This document shows positions 47,151 through 64,000 of a stretch of DNA of 64,000 nucleotides, piece after piece. The first letter of the stretch is position 1; every line of letters starts with the position of its first letter. This DNA comes from Branchiostoma floridae (lineage: Eukaryota > Chordata > Leptocardii > Amphioxiformes > Branchiostomatidae). The DNA is taken from positions 11,757,381 to 11,821,380 of the forward strand of contig NC_049979.1 in NCBI RefSeq assembly GCF_000003815.2, read 5' to 3'. The position numbers and the translations under genes were made by a program. The notes under the pieces are model-generated. The model ran no database searches. It saw nothing but the letters and a program-made list of their open reading frames with translations, and was not told the origin of the DNA.

Positions 47151-48566
47151 ATGGCCATCAAACTGTTCCTGACGGTGGGACTGGTGTTTCTGGCGGCAGG
47201 CACAGCAGCGGAGAGGCTCGAAGGTGGGTTCAGGTGCTGTCAATCAAATGTCCCAGAAGTACAACAACAATGCGCAATACCTTTTAGACTCAGTACAGGA
47301 AACTTGGTAGTTTCCACTCACATTTCAAACTTGAGAAAACTGATAATTTTACTTTGTTATTGTAATTCTGGAAAAGATGGCGTCTTGAACTGGTCAACCA
47401 GTAACTTTACAGCTGTACTGTATTTGATAGACTACGATTTTACATAAAACAAAAATATTTTGCAGAACGTGGGACAATTCATTAACTACTGCCTTCAAAG
47501 AAAAAGTCAAACCCAACAATTGTACACGTAGTACACTGTACCGTATAGTGTCATTAGTGTTAGATTTAATGAGTGTGTGCTCCATCAATTTACTCTTACT
47601 TGAGAATGCACATGCATGATTTTGCAAATTAAAACAATATAATTTGTTTCTTTTCAACTTGGAGAAGAGGGAAGTAGCATGGCCGATGAACAAGGGGAGA
47701 AGTCAAAGGATGTCCCCGGTAAGGCTTCTGTTTACGCCTTCTCACTTCTGTTTTTGAAGGCTCTCCCTACGTTTTAATATCATAACGCTTCTGTCATCGT
47801 TGATTCCGCAATGGTAAACGAAATCAAGTGGATATTGTAGTTAACCTACTTGATGTGTGAGAAAATCCTGCTGACAATAATCAAACTTACCTTTCAGCTG
47901 AGAAACGGGTGCAGGACGCACGGGGTTCTAGTAAGTATTCTGTACTCGTCACTGTAACGTTACATGTGATATAACATGGAAGAAATGGCACAACAAAATG
48001 CACTATGGACATTGTGGTATAATTATTATTGCCTTCGCCTAGAAGGTTAAGCAAACGATTGCCCCGCCAGGGCTTGTTGATTGGATCTGTATGTAGGTCA
48101 ACAGCATATAACTCGAGAAGTTGCGGATGGATCTTGTTGATATTTGGTAGTTATGTAGCGGTTGTGGAAAGGGAGGTCAAGTTCAAAAGTGGTTTACCTT
48201 GCGTTTTCTTACGGTTCTACAGCGGGCTTTGTAGTTTTGAGTGTTTGTCTGTGGACAACATAACTGGAGAAGTTGTGAATGGATCTTGTTCTCATTCCAG
48301 GCGGCTGGACCCGCTGGTTCGACCGCGACGACCCGCTCCCAACAGCAGATTACGAGGCGCTCTGCGAACTCCGGATCGAGAACCCCGGCAAGATCTGCGA
48401 CAGGCCCTCCGGCATCCAGGCCCGAGTCAAAGGGAAGAACACCCCAGCCTCGGAGACGAGGGAGTACTTCGTGAAGTTCAGCCCCCACGAGGGACTCGTC
48501 TGCATGGACGCGCACCAGTTGGACCGCCGATGCGAGGACTACGAAGTGCGCTTCTGGTGCCCGTAG
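47151..48566 (+). CDS. Small secreted WxxW-domain protein (about 141 aa)
   Basis: Exons: 47151-47223, 47665-47718 (or 47668-47718, tandem acceptor), 47898-47930, 48301-48566. The first exon is a signal peptide (hydrophobic core LFLTVGLVFLAAGTAA). Two short exons give a charged linker. The last exon encodes one complete WxxW domain, the Cys-rich module found in gel-forming mucins and CILP: GGWTRWFDRDDP at the start, GLVCMD in the middle, DYEVRFWCP at the end, five cysteines. The stop follows directly, so the protein is a signal peptide plus one domain. A matrix or mucus role is inferred from the domain only. The domain exon has much higher GC than its introns. Exon 2 and 3 assignments rest on phase and splice sites and are less certain than the ends. 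Confidence 0.8.
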
Positions 48567-51034
48567 TGAGCAAACAGCATGCGATATGACATTTTTGCAT
48601 TAACGTAACAGGCATACTCACAATACGCACCTCATACGCATCTCAATCGTTTTGTCAGTTTTAGGTATGCAGGCAATGCGCACAGTCATTTTTGTCATCT
48701 TTGTCAGACTAGGCCATGCTGGTTTGATGATGTGGATAATTGATGCGAGAATGAAAAAAAAAATGTTTTGCAAAAAGTTGCCTTCAGTATGCAATCTTAG
48801 TGGCCAGAAGGGTTGCCATAAAAGACTTAACACACTGAGTGAGGTATACTTAACACTAGATTTTCATGTTGTAATTTCAGATCTTCTTTGAAGTGGGAAT
48901 TTACTTGTTTACATTATATGACATTAGCATCTGTTTCAGCATTTTAAATCTACGGCATATAAATACTCTCTTTACAGCTCCTTTATACGATTTATAGTGT
49001 AGTTGAAATCTTGTTGTTTTACTTTTTGGAAACGGACGAAAGTTGATGCCATCTATATGATCAAATCAATATGACCTTATTGGAGCAACAAATATAACTC
49101 TGCTGGATTTAATTTACTTTGCTCACTTATATAGATAGAAGCAAATGTGATAGAAGAACTTTATTGCGCAACGATCGTACACGGTACAATGTATGGCAAA
49201 AAAAGAAGAAGAAACAAACTTATCATCCTAATTACTAAAACAAGTATCAAACTTAGTACATATGCAGATTATGAATATAGAATGAAATTGGAATCCTAAT
49301 TTCTAGAAGAATAAGAGCTAGCTCAAATCATTGATATTGTATTACAATCGAGTGGGGCTAATTATGAGTTTCGGCATTTTTTCTTATGACAAAGCAGTCT
49401 TTTATATATTTACCTATTTTAGCATTGTGGGAGTTGTTACATCTGAATATATAATCAAATCTGTCTGTATCATTGCGTCTCTTAAATGATATGAGATTCA
49501 TGTATGGAATTTTGAAAGGGTAAATTTTTTAAACACAGAAAATACTAGTAAACAGTATGTTAATCTCTAACAATTTGGAATAGTCCATTTTTGTGTTCCC
49601 GGTTAAATGGCTTTGTTGACGTGTCAGTTTCGTGACTGCTCACCAAATGGGATGTTCTACTGATTTGGTGGCATGACGTATGGCTTGCTGTGACAAGATT
49701 TGTAAAAGAGATGCAAAATTAAAGGTTTAAGGTCTTCAGTATTTTTCATTTTGAGCTCATCCCATAAGATGTGTGAATGTGAAGAAATGTGGTAAAAACG
49801 CAATACTTACTCCAATATATGATCACATTGTGAAAAGCAAAATAGTGATCCGAAGTTTCTAGAATTTGACTGTTGACCCTTTTGTGGCCCCACCAAGTTA
49901 ATCCTGTACCATTTCCCTGGGTTCAATGGGAAATATGCACCTTTCATGACAGAAAATTCAATAACGTTTTTCTGTGTCTACCATTACTTATCTTACAAGT
50001 TTGTTTTTACAGTTACAGTCTAGTTCTAAGCTGCAAAAGACCTCCCCACATAGTCACTGAGAAGCACAAATGATTTTGTCCCCTTCTACTAAATGACTTC
50101 TGAATTCAGACTGAAGCCTTGCTGAAGATAGCCTGAGGGTTCGAATACCAAAGTGAAGACCGCCCTTTTGATATACGTTTAGAGTATCAAGATCTGAACA
50201 TGACTTGTTTTGCCAAAAACGACCCGTCATTTGTATCTTCCAGGTTAGTTTTGACCACATAATGCTCTTTAGACACCTCTGCAAGTGTGCAAACACCGAA
50301 GTCGCACAGAGCCGAATAGAAAAGACCTGGCAAGGTAAAAGTGTTGACCTGTGATTGCTATCATTACATCGCGCCATCTTGTGTGTGAAATTGGACTCTC
50401 TGTCCTCGGAATCCCTGCGATTTGGGGTCCTTTGTGGACTTCTCTGGGTTTATTTGTTTGTTTATTTATTTATTTGTTTGAACCTTTATTTATTCAAGAA
50501 GCTAAATGAGGTACGGCAGCGGAACTTCCAGTTTTCATATTTCGTGTCCTGGACATGCTATGGTCATGATTTTTGGGTAGTTCTTGAGTGGCATAGTCTG
50601 GGTCCATTATAAGCAGCTAGTTCTGGAATTGCAGTCTGGGTTTTGGCGTGGATTTCTTTTTGTCATCATACAAGTTTGGCTGGCGGCCCAAAAGAGAAAA
50701 ACCGGCAAAAAAAACGTATAAAAAGACGTCAAAATCAAGCCAACACGCCTGCTTGGAGAGTAGTAACGCTACATCCTTTCAACTGTGTGTTTTAGCTACT
50801 CTTAACATTTACATAAGTCCCTTTTCTTAGGGATGAAATGAATATAGTGGAGGCAAAGATATAAACCGTGACTAAAAAAAACTCTCAACAACAGAAAGAC
50901 GCAGCAAAAGTACATGCAAATCTATCAAACCTGTCAAACCGGTTTTCTTAATTCCAAATTCCTGTTGTCGACATGCCATTACGATTGCCCTGCTGTAGAC
51001 TGTAGCCTGTGAGGAAGGAGACAGGTATCGTGGC
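48567..51034. other. Intergenic region WxxW gene to IPMK
   Basis: About 2.5 kb, AT-rich, no supportable coding exon. The stretch from about 49150 (GAACTTTATTGCGCAACGAT) and one near 50483 (GAACCTTTATTTATTCAAG) look like 3' ends of minus-strand non-LTR retrotransposons, but this is a weak impression. Confidence 0.35.
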
Positions 51035-54000
51035 ATGGCTGTGAGCAGTGAGACGCCCTGGAAAAACCAACTTGACCTTGGAAATGCGAGGAAAACTCCG
51101 GACAAAAGCAGAGCAGGTGAAGGGGTGTGTACCCCTCCCCTGCCCCGGCGGTGCCGCCCGCTCGAACACCAAGTCGCCGGGCACCGATATGGACAGGGGA
51201 AGACTAAGAAAGGTCAGGATAAATTTCTCAGAACAGAACTAACAAGAACACTTGGTCCTTGATTTATAAAGCAAGCACTGAGTACTGGTATATTGTAGCA
51301 AGGAGGTGCATTTGTTTTCATGATCAGCTTGTATGTAATTATGTTTCTGACTCAGTGTGTCACTTTGGAAGTGTTGCCATACTGACCTCGCATTTCAAAC
51401 CGGTCGGGCTGTTTGTGGAAACCAAGCTTATAAGCTTATAAAGTTATATCTGATATAACGTCCTTGTGGAAACGAATAATAGAAATGTATACTTAAAAAC
51501 ATACACAAATGATACCCACGACTATTCCTTTTACGCCTTGTGTATTGGAAGACAACAAACTACACAAGACGTACCATATAATACTTTCCGTTCCCGAAAG
51601 CTGCCCGACCGGACCCGGTTTGGGAATGTGGCCAAACGGGTGAAGTCTGTCATCTCCCAAATCCTTGTTCTGAGATTCTCTCATTGTGTCAAGTCCAAAT
51701 TTCAGACCGTCACTGATACAGATTTACAGACTTTAAAAAAAAAATAGGAATAGTCTTACCACAGCATTTCAAGACGTTGAAAGTTACTTTAATGTACATT
51801 CTGTACTTTATGTATCTTTCAGTGGCACGAATTCATGCCCAGGTCTGGACACACCTAGATATCGTTATAGACAACACTTGTATTGTCCTTTCGGAGTGGG
51901 GCGTAAATGAGGGGGGTGTGTGTATGAAGGAGCTTGACAGTTGGCCTCAAGAGTGAAACCACTTCGACTAAAAGAACTCAACACTGTTATACAGAAGTAG
52001 GAAGGACCTGATGTGCTAAGCGAGATGCATTTGCACTACCACTACCTACTTGTACATGTACTTGAAAAAGCATCATGGATCATGCTTAGAGGATGACTGC
52101 TTGACTTTCGCCTTTTTTCATTTTCCAGGCATGTTACAACACGATGATGGGACAGTACTGAAGGCCCTCCAGCCGCCGCCCCTTGGGCAGAGAGAACTCG
52201 GGTTCTACCAGAAGATTTTTCAGGAGGAGAGCACCAACAGTCAGGACCTTCTCACCTTGAGACAGTTCATGCCAAAGTACCTGGGCAAGTTCGTTCCTGA
52301 GGACGACCAATCACGTATCCTTTCGTCAGGTTGATAGTTACGTAACGAATAAAGGAAACATTACCTGTTGTTATTGTTGACCTAGTCTGTGTAACACAAA
52401 CTCCGCTGTCCAGGGCTGTAACTGGCCCCTTCTAGGGGGCCGGCGGATGTTTGGCGGGCTGCTATAAGCCAGATTTAATCAGGCTAGTTGTTGACCTTAA
52501 CCTTACGCAGAGGTTTTTATCAGGCTGGAGGACATCACCAGAAAGTTCCGCCAGCCCTGTATTCTGGATGTCAAGGTGAACGATAGAGATCCGAATTGAA
52601 AGAAGAATCTAAATAAAGATTTCAGGACAAATACACATTCTAAGCGTAATATAAGCATTATGCAGTTTTGCGAGCTGTGCAACTTTCGTTTGAGGCTCTG
52701 AAACATGCAGTGGCACATCAAGCCTGCATCATTGGTGGATTGCAGTTTATCTTGTTCATTTTACTTTTATACCATGAGAAGAGAATGATGGGATGATACA
52801 TCTAGCATTAAAAGTTTAGTAGCGATGGCACTGACAAGAGCATGTCAGTAATACAACAGTGTATCTACTAAGACCAAGGATGTAACGTCCTTGCTAAGAC
52901 TAAGTGAGAGGCACACTGATGACTTTATTTTCTCGTGTCAAAACTCAGGTGGGAAGAAGAAGACGCCCTGATTTTAACCCCAAGCGAGAGAAGACGAGAT
53001 ATCCACCTCTTGACCTTCTGGGGTTTCAACTAATGGGAATGAGGGTAGGTCCTGTCTCAGATTAACATGAAAATTCTGTTGACAATTGCTGACCCTTTTT
53101 CCCACCTTCCATTTGTCTTTGTCCTAGTGTAGGGCGGTAAGAAGAGTATGAACTGAGCGAAGTTCTGGGGAGTGGGTTCGAATTTGCGTAGGAGAATGTG
53201 GTTGGACAAAAAACTAGCAAGCCTTCCCTTTAGCTAAAAATCTCGCCACTGCAACAGATGAAAGAAAACTTACTAAGCACGATAAAGAAACCACATCAAG
53301 CTATTCGTCTGATCTAAAAAGACTGGAATATACAAAAACTTTTACAGTAATCTAACTGGTTTTATTTTACAGATCTATAAGAGGAAAACAGGTGAGGTGG
53401 CGTGCTATGACAAGGAATACGGGAGAAGCCTTGATGAAAACCATGTCGGCATTGGTGAGAAAATTACTTTTTGTGCATTATCACTTTATGTTTGTTTGAT
53501 TTACTGTTGAAAGAGACTATTGACAACAATATATGAAATATGAATATGACGTTGTTGTAACCTGATTTCCATTCTGCTTCTTTTGAGAAGAAGGGAAATA
53601 ATTTGGTTCCATACGAGACAAGTTCAGAATGATGTTCGTTTCTTATCACAATCGTAACCATTTCTTTATTCCTACAGGTCTGACTAAATACCTGACCATG
53701 GACGGGACCTGTCCGCTGCAAGTCCGAGTGTTACAGGCCATCTTGTGTCGTCTGGATAAAATCAAACAGTTCATCAAGACTCAGTCTCAGATCTGCCTCT
53801 TCTCAAGCTCTCTCCTCATCGTTTACGAGGGAGAGCCAGAGAAAGCCATAGAGAAACCCACATTCAACTCCCCTAAGAACAGCACAGAATACTCCACACA
53901 TAAACTCCTAACAGGCACCAGCCGTTCGTTGTGCTCAGTCACTCTAGCAAGTGATAACGTATCTTTCAGTGATCAAACGCACCACTTGTCTAATTCTGAG

Positions 54001-54438
54001 GTATCACATTCCAAGGGAGATAAAAATGTTGCAGACGTTTCTAGAGAACGAGTTTTGGTACCGAGACTAGGGCAAATTCTGTCACAAGATATCTTTGGTT
54101 CGGTGCAGGAGGTGGCAAAGGCAAAGGCAAAGAGTGTCAACGGATCACATACACACGAGTCCAGTCAAGGGGTTAATGGCAATCCAAAGTCACTCGAACA
54201 AGCTTTCACAGCCACAGGTCACTCAGGTTCACCGAGAGACATGGCTTATAGATCAACACCGGTAGAGGATGGGTTATCCCGTCCAATCAGGAATGGTGAG
54301 ACAGACTGTATATCTCAGGCTATGATAGATGTGAGAATGATTGACTTTGCCCACGTGTATCCGTCGGACCATATTGATGAGAACTACCTTTATGGTATAA
54401 AGAACTTGATAAGCTATCTAGAAAAGATAGCTTCGTGA
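51035..54438 (+). CDS. IPMK: Inositol polyphosphate multikinase, complete, 6 exons
   Basis: IPMK phosphorylates inositol tris/tetrakisphosphates (and PIP2), feeding synthesis of InsP5, InsP6 and pyrophosphates. It acts largely in the nucleus. Exons: 51035-51212, 52129-52314, 52511-52575, 52949-53044, 53373-53454, 53678-54438, joining to 455 aa (human 416). Family motifs: QVAGHRYGQ near the N-terminus, LQHDDGTVLKALQPPP with RELGFYQ, inositol-binding PCILDVKVG (residues 137-145, PxxxDxKxG), GFQLMGMR, SSSLLIVYEG (about 245-254), and the C-terminal VRMIDFAHVYPS with the metal-binding DFAH at 425-428. Between SSLL and DFAH lies a divergent, Ser-rich insert of about 165 residues, as in other IPMKs, possibly holding a nuclear signal. 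PxxxDxKxG alone would also fit IP6K; the LEDIT and C-terminal segments favour IPMK. A poly(A) signal lies at 54499-54504. Confidence 0.95.
51423..51466. mobile_element. 44-bp CAAG...CCTTG remnant flanked by 7-bp direct repeats
   Basis: In IPMK intron 1. The right end reads CTGATATAACGTCCTTG, matching the terminus of the 60032 element; the left end keeps only CAAG. TGGAAAC flanks both sides (51416-51422 and 51467-51473), and the preceding G also matches on both sides if the right-hand G is counted as flank. Confidence 0.65.
52875..52893. mobile_element. 19-bp CAAGGATGTAACGTCCTTG footprint flanked by CTAAGAC
   Basis: In IPMK intron 3. Two opposed element tips with nothing between them, bounded by the exact 7-bp repeat CTAAGAC (52868-52874 and 52894-52900). 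The right arm matches 14 terminal bases of the 60032 element. Confidence 0.7.
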
Positions 54439-54498
54439 TCAATACAAACATGTCTGAAAGTCTCACGTTAGCAGAGAAAGAATATTGTAGCATTTGCC

Positions 54499-54504
54499 AA
54501 TAAA
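54499..54504 (+). terminator. Candidate poly(A) signal (IPMK)
   Basis: AATAAA 60 bases after the IPMK stop codon. Confidence 0.55.
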
Positions 54505-54695
54505 TCATGTAAATGAGGCCCTAATGTGTATGGTTTATATATATTATAATATTAACTTAAGAGGGACTTGCCATGACGTTGGTAGGTAAATAATTTTAAC
54601 TTCAAAATGCCACAAGAATAAAATTCCAATTAGATCGTAATTTACATAATTGATATATACTGTACTGACATTCTTTAGGATTTGTTATCTCCGGG

Positions 54696-54830
54696 TATTC
54701 TCCGAGCAGAGGCTCCAGTCGGTTAGGTGTGGTATGTCTAGTAGGTCCCGGGAATTCTTACGCATCAAGGAAAGCTCAGCCACTACTAATCTACTATACA
54801 GGATCGCGGAGGTAACAACTACAGGCAGAA
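54696..54830. mobile_element. MITE fragment, TTCTCCAAGCAGAGG family (copy 2)
   Basis: TATTCTCCGAGCAGAGGCTCC opens the copy, and internal GTCCCGGGAATTCTTACG parallels the other copies. The right terminus is not recognisable; the end coordinate is approximate. Confidence 0.4.
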
Positions 54831-55417
54831 CAGAAAATCTTAAATCAACTTGAAAATGAAAGGGAAATAGGGAACATTGGAGATACCAGTAGATTTGAAT
54901 TTTTCATCAGCACATGTATAATGTGCTCTGCTATATCCTGTATAAAGCATCAGATATGTTTTTCAGCACCAAGGCTAGCACCATATATATGCAAACAATG
55001 CCAAAGCGGTGGTGGGAGGGGCGGTCCGTTTGCTTGCAGCTCCCTGTGCGATTTCATAACATGACATCCATTCAAATTTATAGCTGACGTATACTGCCTG
55101 TAGCCTCCTTCGATAGCGGGTACAGACACAACCTTCGCTACTCTCCAAGAAGAGGTTCGGCTCCGGCTGTTTTTGACGTGTCGTAGGCGTTGTTGTCGGG
55201 ATTTCTACTGAGGGCTGTTTACCTAAAACAGTACAAAATAGAAAGCCCGACAAAAACGCATCAAACAGCCCGAGCCAAACCTCTGCATGCAGAGTACACC
55301 TTCGTGGCATAATGACCTGGCCCATCTGTTGGAAATCGAGAATCAGCGCTTCAAACAATCGCAATCGCTCGTGGAAAGCCACGAAGGAGGCGATGTAACG
55401 TTAACGTTAGTATTCGA

Positions 55418-55554
55418 TATTCTCCAAACAGAGGTTTCGATCGGGGCATATTTAGTGCGGGCCAAGATTTCTTAGTAGCGGCTTCCTCCAGGAAGCAGAC
55501 ATATCAAAATCCCGGTCACTGATATCCTGCGACCGAAGCCTCTGCTTGGAGAAT
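55418..55554. mobile_element. 137-bp MITE, TTCTCCAAGCAGAGG family (copy 3, best preserved)
   Basis: Left TATTCTCCAAACAGAGG then TTTCGATCGG; right end, reverse-complemented, TATTCTCCAAGCAGAGG then CTTCGGTCG. TA at both edges could be the target duplication. Non-coding. Confidence 0.75.
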
Positions 55555-55850
55555 AGCCAATAGCCTTTCATCTTTTATCAGGTTCCGTTAGCTGGACACC
55601 TGAGTAAATAGAGTGAATAACTGTTAGTAACGTTAGGGGTAAATAAATATGCAATAGTCCCGTGGTTCGCCTATTGGAATCTATGGTTAGCCGAGTCCAC
55701 TAACATACTATTCAATCTATATAGCTGATTTCTACTATTTTTCGGCGCTCCACGGAGCCTGGCAGTGGCTACCACAGCTTGACTCATCTAGTGCAGTTAC
55801 ATTCAAATCCGAGAGGTGGCGCTGCAAATTTCCCACAGTGCAGTGCAAAA

Positions 55851-63964
<8,114 letters not shown>

Positions 63965-64000
63965 GTTGGTAACACCTTTTCTGTGGAGTTGGATGAATTG

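Larger units (their letters stand above)
54439..55850. other. Intergenic region IPMK to PSMC6
   Basis: Contains the IPMK poly(A) signal, two members of the TTCTCCAAGCAGAGG MITE family (54696 and 55418), and a minus-strand open frame around 55345-54975 that I do not accept as a gene. PSMC6 promoter elements are presumably in the last 200 bp. Confidence 0.4.

Noticed and set aside
54975-55382. Minus-strand 135-codon frame between IPMK and PSMC6, with a signal-peptide-like stretch from an ATG near 55310
   Set aside because: The frame opens on GTG. The stretch after the internal ATG meets a possible donor (TTTTAG|GTAAAC) but no partner exon. It is near MITE copies and likely chance.

Overview
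This is a eukaryotic (animal) window of spliced protein-coding genes. Introns are a few hundred bases to about 2 kb, with GT-AG junctions, CpG-rich promoters and many short terminal-inverted-repeat elements. The conserved proteins are close to their vertebrate counterparts, while several neighbouring genes are lineage-restricted. Together this suggests an invertebrate chordate, most likely a lancelet (Branchiostoma). That organism call is an inference from protein similarity and repeat style.

Layout. 0.8-5.6 kb (minus): complete seipin gene (BSCL2), 10 coding exons. 6.05-16.9 kb (plus): complete canonical poly(A) polymerase gene (PAPOLA/PAPOLG type), 21 coding exons, with its 3' UTR to about 18.2 kb. 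The two are head-to-head, 502 bp apart. 19.7-20.4 kb (plus): an unrecognised single-exon gene with one membrane segment. 20.4-23.97 kb: intergenic, with a 181-bp mobile element. 23.97-30.7 kb (plus): an unrecognised type II membrane protein with a coiled-coil stalk, a short collagen stretch and a Cys-rich C-terminus. Its third intron carries a 2.1-kb element with repeat-built ends. 32.6-40.4 kb (minus): complete FAM98 gene, 14 coding exons, with a possible nested plus-strand exon and several MITEs. 40.8-44.7 kb (plus): complete PSMD8 (Rpn12), head-to-head with FAM98 over 425 bp. 47.15-48.57 kb (plus): small secreted WxxW-domain protein. 51.0-54.4 kb (plus): complete IPMK. 55.85 kb to the end (plus): PSMC6 (Rpt4), 12 coding exons, with the last roughly 65-70 residues beyond the window.

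How genes relate. Two genes (PSMD8, PSMC6) encode subunits of the 19S proteasome cap. PAP and FAM98 are RNA-processing factors, seipin acts in lipid droplets and IPMK makes inositol phosphates. There is no operon-like logic. The only shared regulation visible is the two short head-to-head intervals, which look like bidirectional promoters.

Most unusual signal. A family of sequences beginning CAAGG and ending CCTTG lies in introns. One 1.57-kb copy is accompanied by palindromes of 19-44 bp. Four of the five loci are flanked by exact 7-bp direct repeats. They look like a P-superfamily-style DNA transposon plus tip-only excision footprints. Also notable are a LINE fragment split by a DNA element with a readable target duplication, and the 2.1-kb element whose ends are arrays of TTTCGTTACA-type units.
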